This document shows positions 4,811-5,660 of a DNA stretch of 5,660 nt, one piece after another. A program made the position numbers and the translations under genes. The notes under the pieces are model-generated. The model worked only from the letters and a program-made list of their open reading frames with translations, was not told the origin of the DNA and made no database searches. Origin of the DNA: UMGS1470 sp051889215 (lineage in GTDB: Bacteria; Bacillota; Clostridia; Christensenellales; UBA1242); NCBI GenBank assembly GCA_051889215.1, contig JBJFDC010000047.1, forward strand, positions 1-5,660, read 5' to 3'. Each line of letters begins with the position of its first letter. The first letter of the stretch is position 1.

Positions 4811-5488
4811 CTAATTCTTTTTTTCACAGAGTTGCTTAATTTCTGCTGGCTTTGTCCCGATGCTTTGTATTTCGCTTCCATTTATCCACAAACTTGTTTC
4901 TTCTGGCAAACAAATCAACTTATAACCTTTTTTTAGTAATTTATCCACCCTCTTTTGAGTGTCTTGATATTGCTCTGGCAGTTTTTTATAGTGAGGCAAA
5001 ATGCTATATCCATTGATACAATTAAATCCTTTTGTATCTTTTAGCCCAACAATATTTTCATCATTGCAAGATTTGATGACACATTCATCTTTTAGGCAGG
5101 TGTCAATACTTTCTCCAAAAATTAAAGCACCAGCGCTTCCTCCCATAATCAATCCATCGTTTTCAATATACTCTTTTAAGTTATTAAAAGCACATGTGTC
5201 TTTCAAACTTTTCAAAAGTTGATATGTGTTTCCGCCGCCAATAAACACTCCAGAATATTTTGCAAGTTTTTCTCTCGTAATTTCTTCAGGTCTCAAACAA
5301 TCATCAATATCAACAATTCCATAAGGCAACATTTCTGCTTTAAACCAAGTTATACAATTCTCCATGTTTCCACGATTCCATGCCAACGGAATATATAAAA
5401 CTTTTCCTCCATTTATTTCTTTTGCAAATATTTCATAGCTCTCTTTAATTTTTTCACCATAGCCACCGCCATTCAAAATCAGTTTCAT
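4811..5488 (-). CDS. Peptidase E-like protein (S51 family, class I glutamine amidotransferase-like fold)
   Basis: This 225-aa cytosolic protein has the length and motifs of peptidase S51. It starts MKLILNGGGYG. The strand-loop VFIGGGNTYQLL is at 81-92. The nucleophile elbow GGSAGA is at 116-121, with Ser118 as catalytic serine. The probable catalytic His166 is in ILPHY, and LPEETSLWING is at 194-204 near the C-terminus. Family members such as Salmonella PepE cleave N-terminal Asp-X dipeptides; many Bacillota homologues have no proven substrate, so dipeptidase activity here is inference. The ATG at 5488 has only a weak ribosome binding site (AAGTGGGT on the minus strand, 5497-5504), and no clear promoter separates it from the tRNA terminator. 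It lies alone between a tRNA and a tRNA-end fragment, suggesting arrival by insertion at the tRNA. Confidence 0.88.
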   Translation of the reverse strand: MKLILNGGGYGEKIKESYEIFAKEINGGKVLYIPLAWNRGNMENCITWFKAEMLPYGIVDIDDCLRPEEITREKLAKYSGVFIGGGNTYQLLKSLKDTCAFNNLKEYIENDGLIMGGSAGALIFGESIDTCLKDECVIKSCNDENIVGLKDTKGFNCINGYSILPHYKKLPEQYQDTQKRVDKLLKKGYKLICLPEETSLWINGSEIQSIGTKPAEIKQLCEKKN

Positions 5489-5525
5489 ATCAACTTACCC
5501 ACTTAAACTTATTTTTTCATATATT

Positions 5526-5569
5526 AAAAAACTCAGTTAGACCACGCTTTTTGAGTTCAACTGAGTTTT
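5526..5569 (-). terminator. Intrinsic terminator of tRNA-Leu
   Basis: AAAACTCAGTT (5528-5538) and AACTGAGTTTT (5559-5569) form a perfect 11-bp stem with a 20-base loop. On the minus strand the stem runs into a T tract (5526-5531). It begins three bases after the CCA of the tRNA. The symmetry also allows some plus-strand function, but no gene ends there. Confidence 0.8.
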
Positions 5570-5572
5570 ATT

Positions 5573-5658
5573 TGGTGCCGAAGGGGGGACTCGAACCCCC
5601 ATGAGGTTGCCCTCGGCGGATTTTGAGTCCGCTCCGTCTACCATTCCAGCACTTCGGC
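5573..5658 (-). tRNA. tRNA-Leu (anticodon CAA)
   Basis: The gene is complete, 86 nt including an encoded CCA (5573-5575). The acceptor stem GCCGAAG (5652-5658) pairs with CTTCGGC, with discriminator A at 5576. The anticodon stem GCGGA/TCCGC encloses the loop CTCAAAA, giving anticodon CAA (5623-5625), which reads UUG leucine codons. The variable arm GAGG-GCAA-CCTC is the long type expected of tRNA-Leu. The T arm is GGGGG-TTCGAGT-CCCCC. All stems pair without mismatch, so the tRNA should be functional. Its 3' end is partly repeated at 4752-4765. The promoter lies beyond the right edge. Confidence 0.97.
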
Positions 5659-5660
5659 AT

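Overview
The window is an AT-rich, gene-dense stretch of bacterial chromosome. Strong sigma-A-type promoters, AGGAGG/GAGGTG ribosome binding sites, A/T-rich codon choice and the gene families suggest a low-GC Bacillota (Clostridia-like) genome, probably an uncultured host-associated lineage. That placement is inference; no phylogenetic marker protein is present.

Layout, left to right. (1) The 5' part of a short-chain dehydrogenase gene runs off the left edge on the minus strand. It is divergent from a HAD-superfamily hydrolase gene (384-1235, +), which has a textbook promoter and a perfect 11-bp inverted repeat in its leader, one base before the ribosome binding site. (2) An unrecognised 108-aa protein (1272-1598, +) has its own promoter inside the end of the HAD gene. 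A bidirectional terminator separates it from a convergent small P-loop kinase-like gene (1639-2091, -). (3) A class-3-type aldehyde dehydrogenase gene (2198-3556, +) is complete. Its -10 box lies so close to the ATG that the mRNA is probably leaderless. (4) A small XRE-type repressor (3605-3811, -) is divergent from an unrecognised 64-aa protein (3884-4078, +). The 72 bp between them hold three GTCCA/TGGAC half-sites that overlap the small gene's promoter, which looks like a compact self-regulated switch. The small gene also appears leaderless, and it ends one base from the stop of a convergent four-helix membrane protein (4080-4625, -) that resembles the KwaA component of Kiwa anti-phage systems but has no KwaB beside it. 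(5) A peptidase E-like (S51) gene (4811-5488, -) sits between an intact tRNA-Leu(CAA) at 5573-5658 (-) and a 14-base near-copy of that tRNA's 3' end at 4752-4765. The near-copy is followed by an intrinsic terminator. This is the arrangement left by insertion at a tRNA 3' end.

The genes are mostly single transcription units with their own promoters and terminators, and no pathway-level operon is visible. The accessory part is 3600-5575: repressor, small unknown gene, membrane protein and tRNA-flanked peptidase cassette. The most interesting points are the triple half-site operator with a leaderless target, the orphan KwaA-like protein, the tRNA-flanked cassette, and the leader hairpin of the HAD gene.
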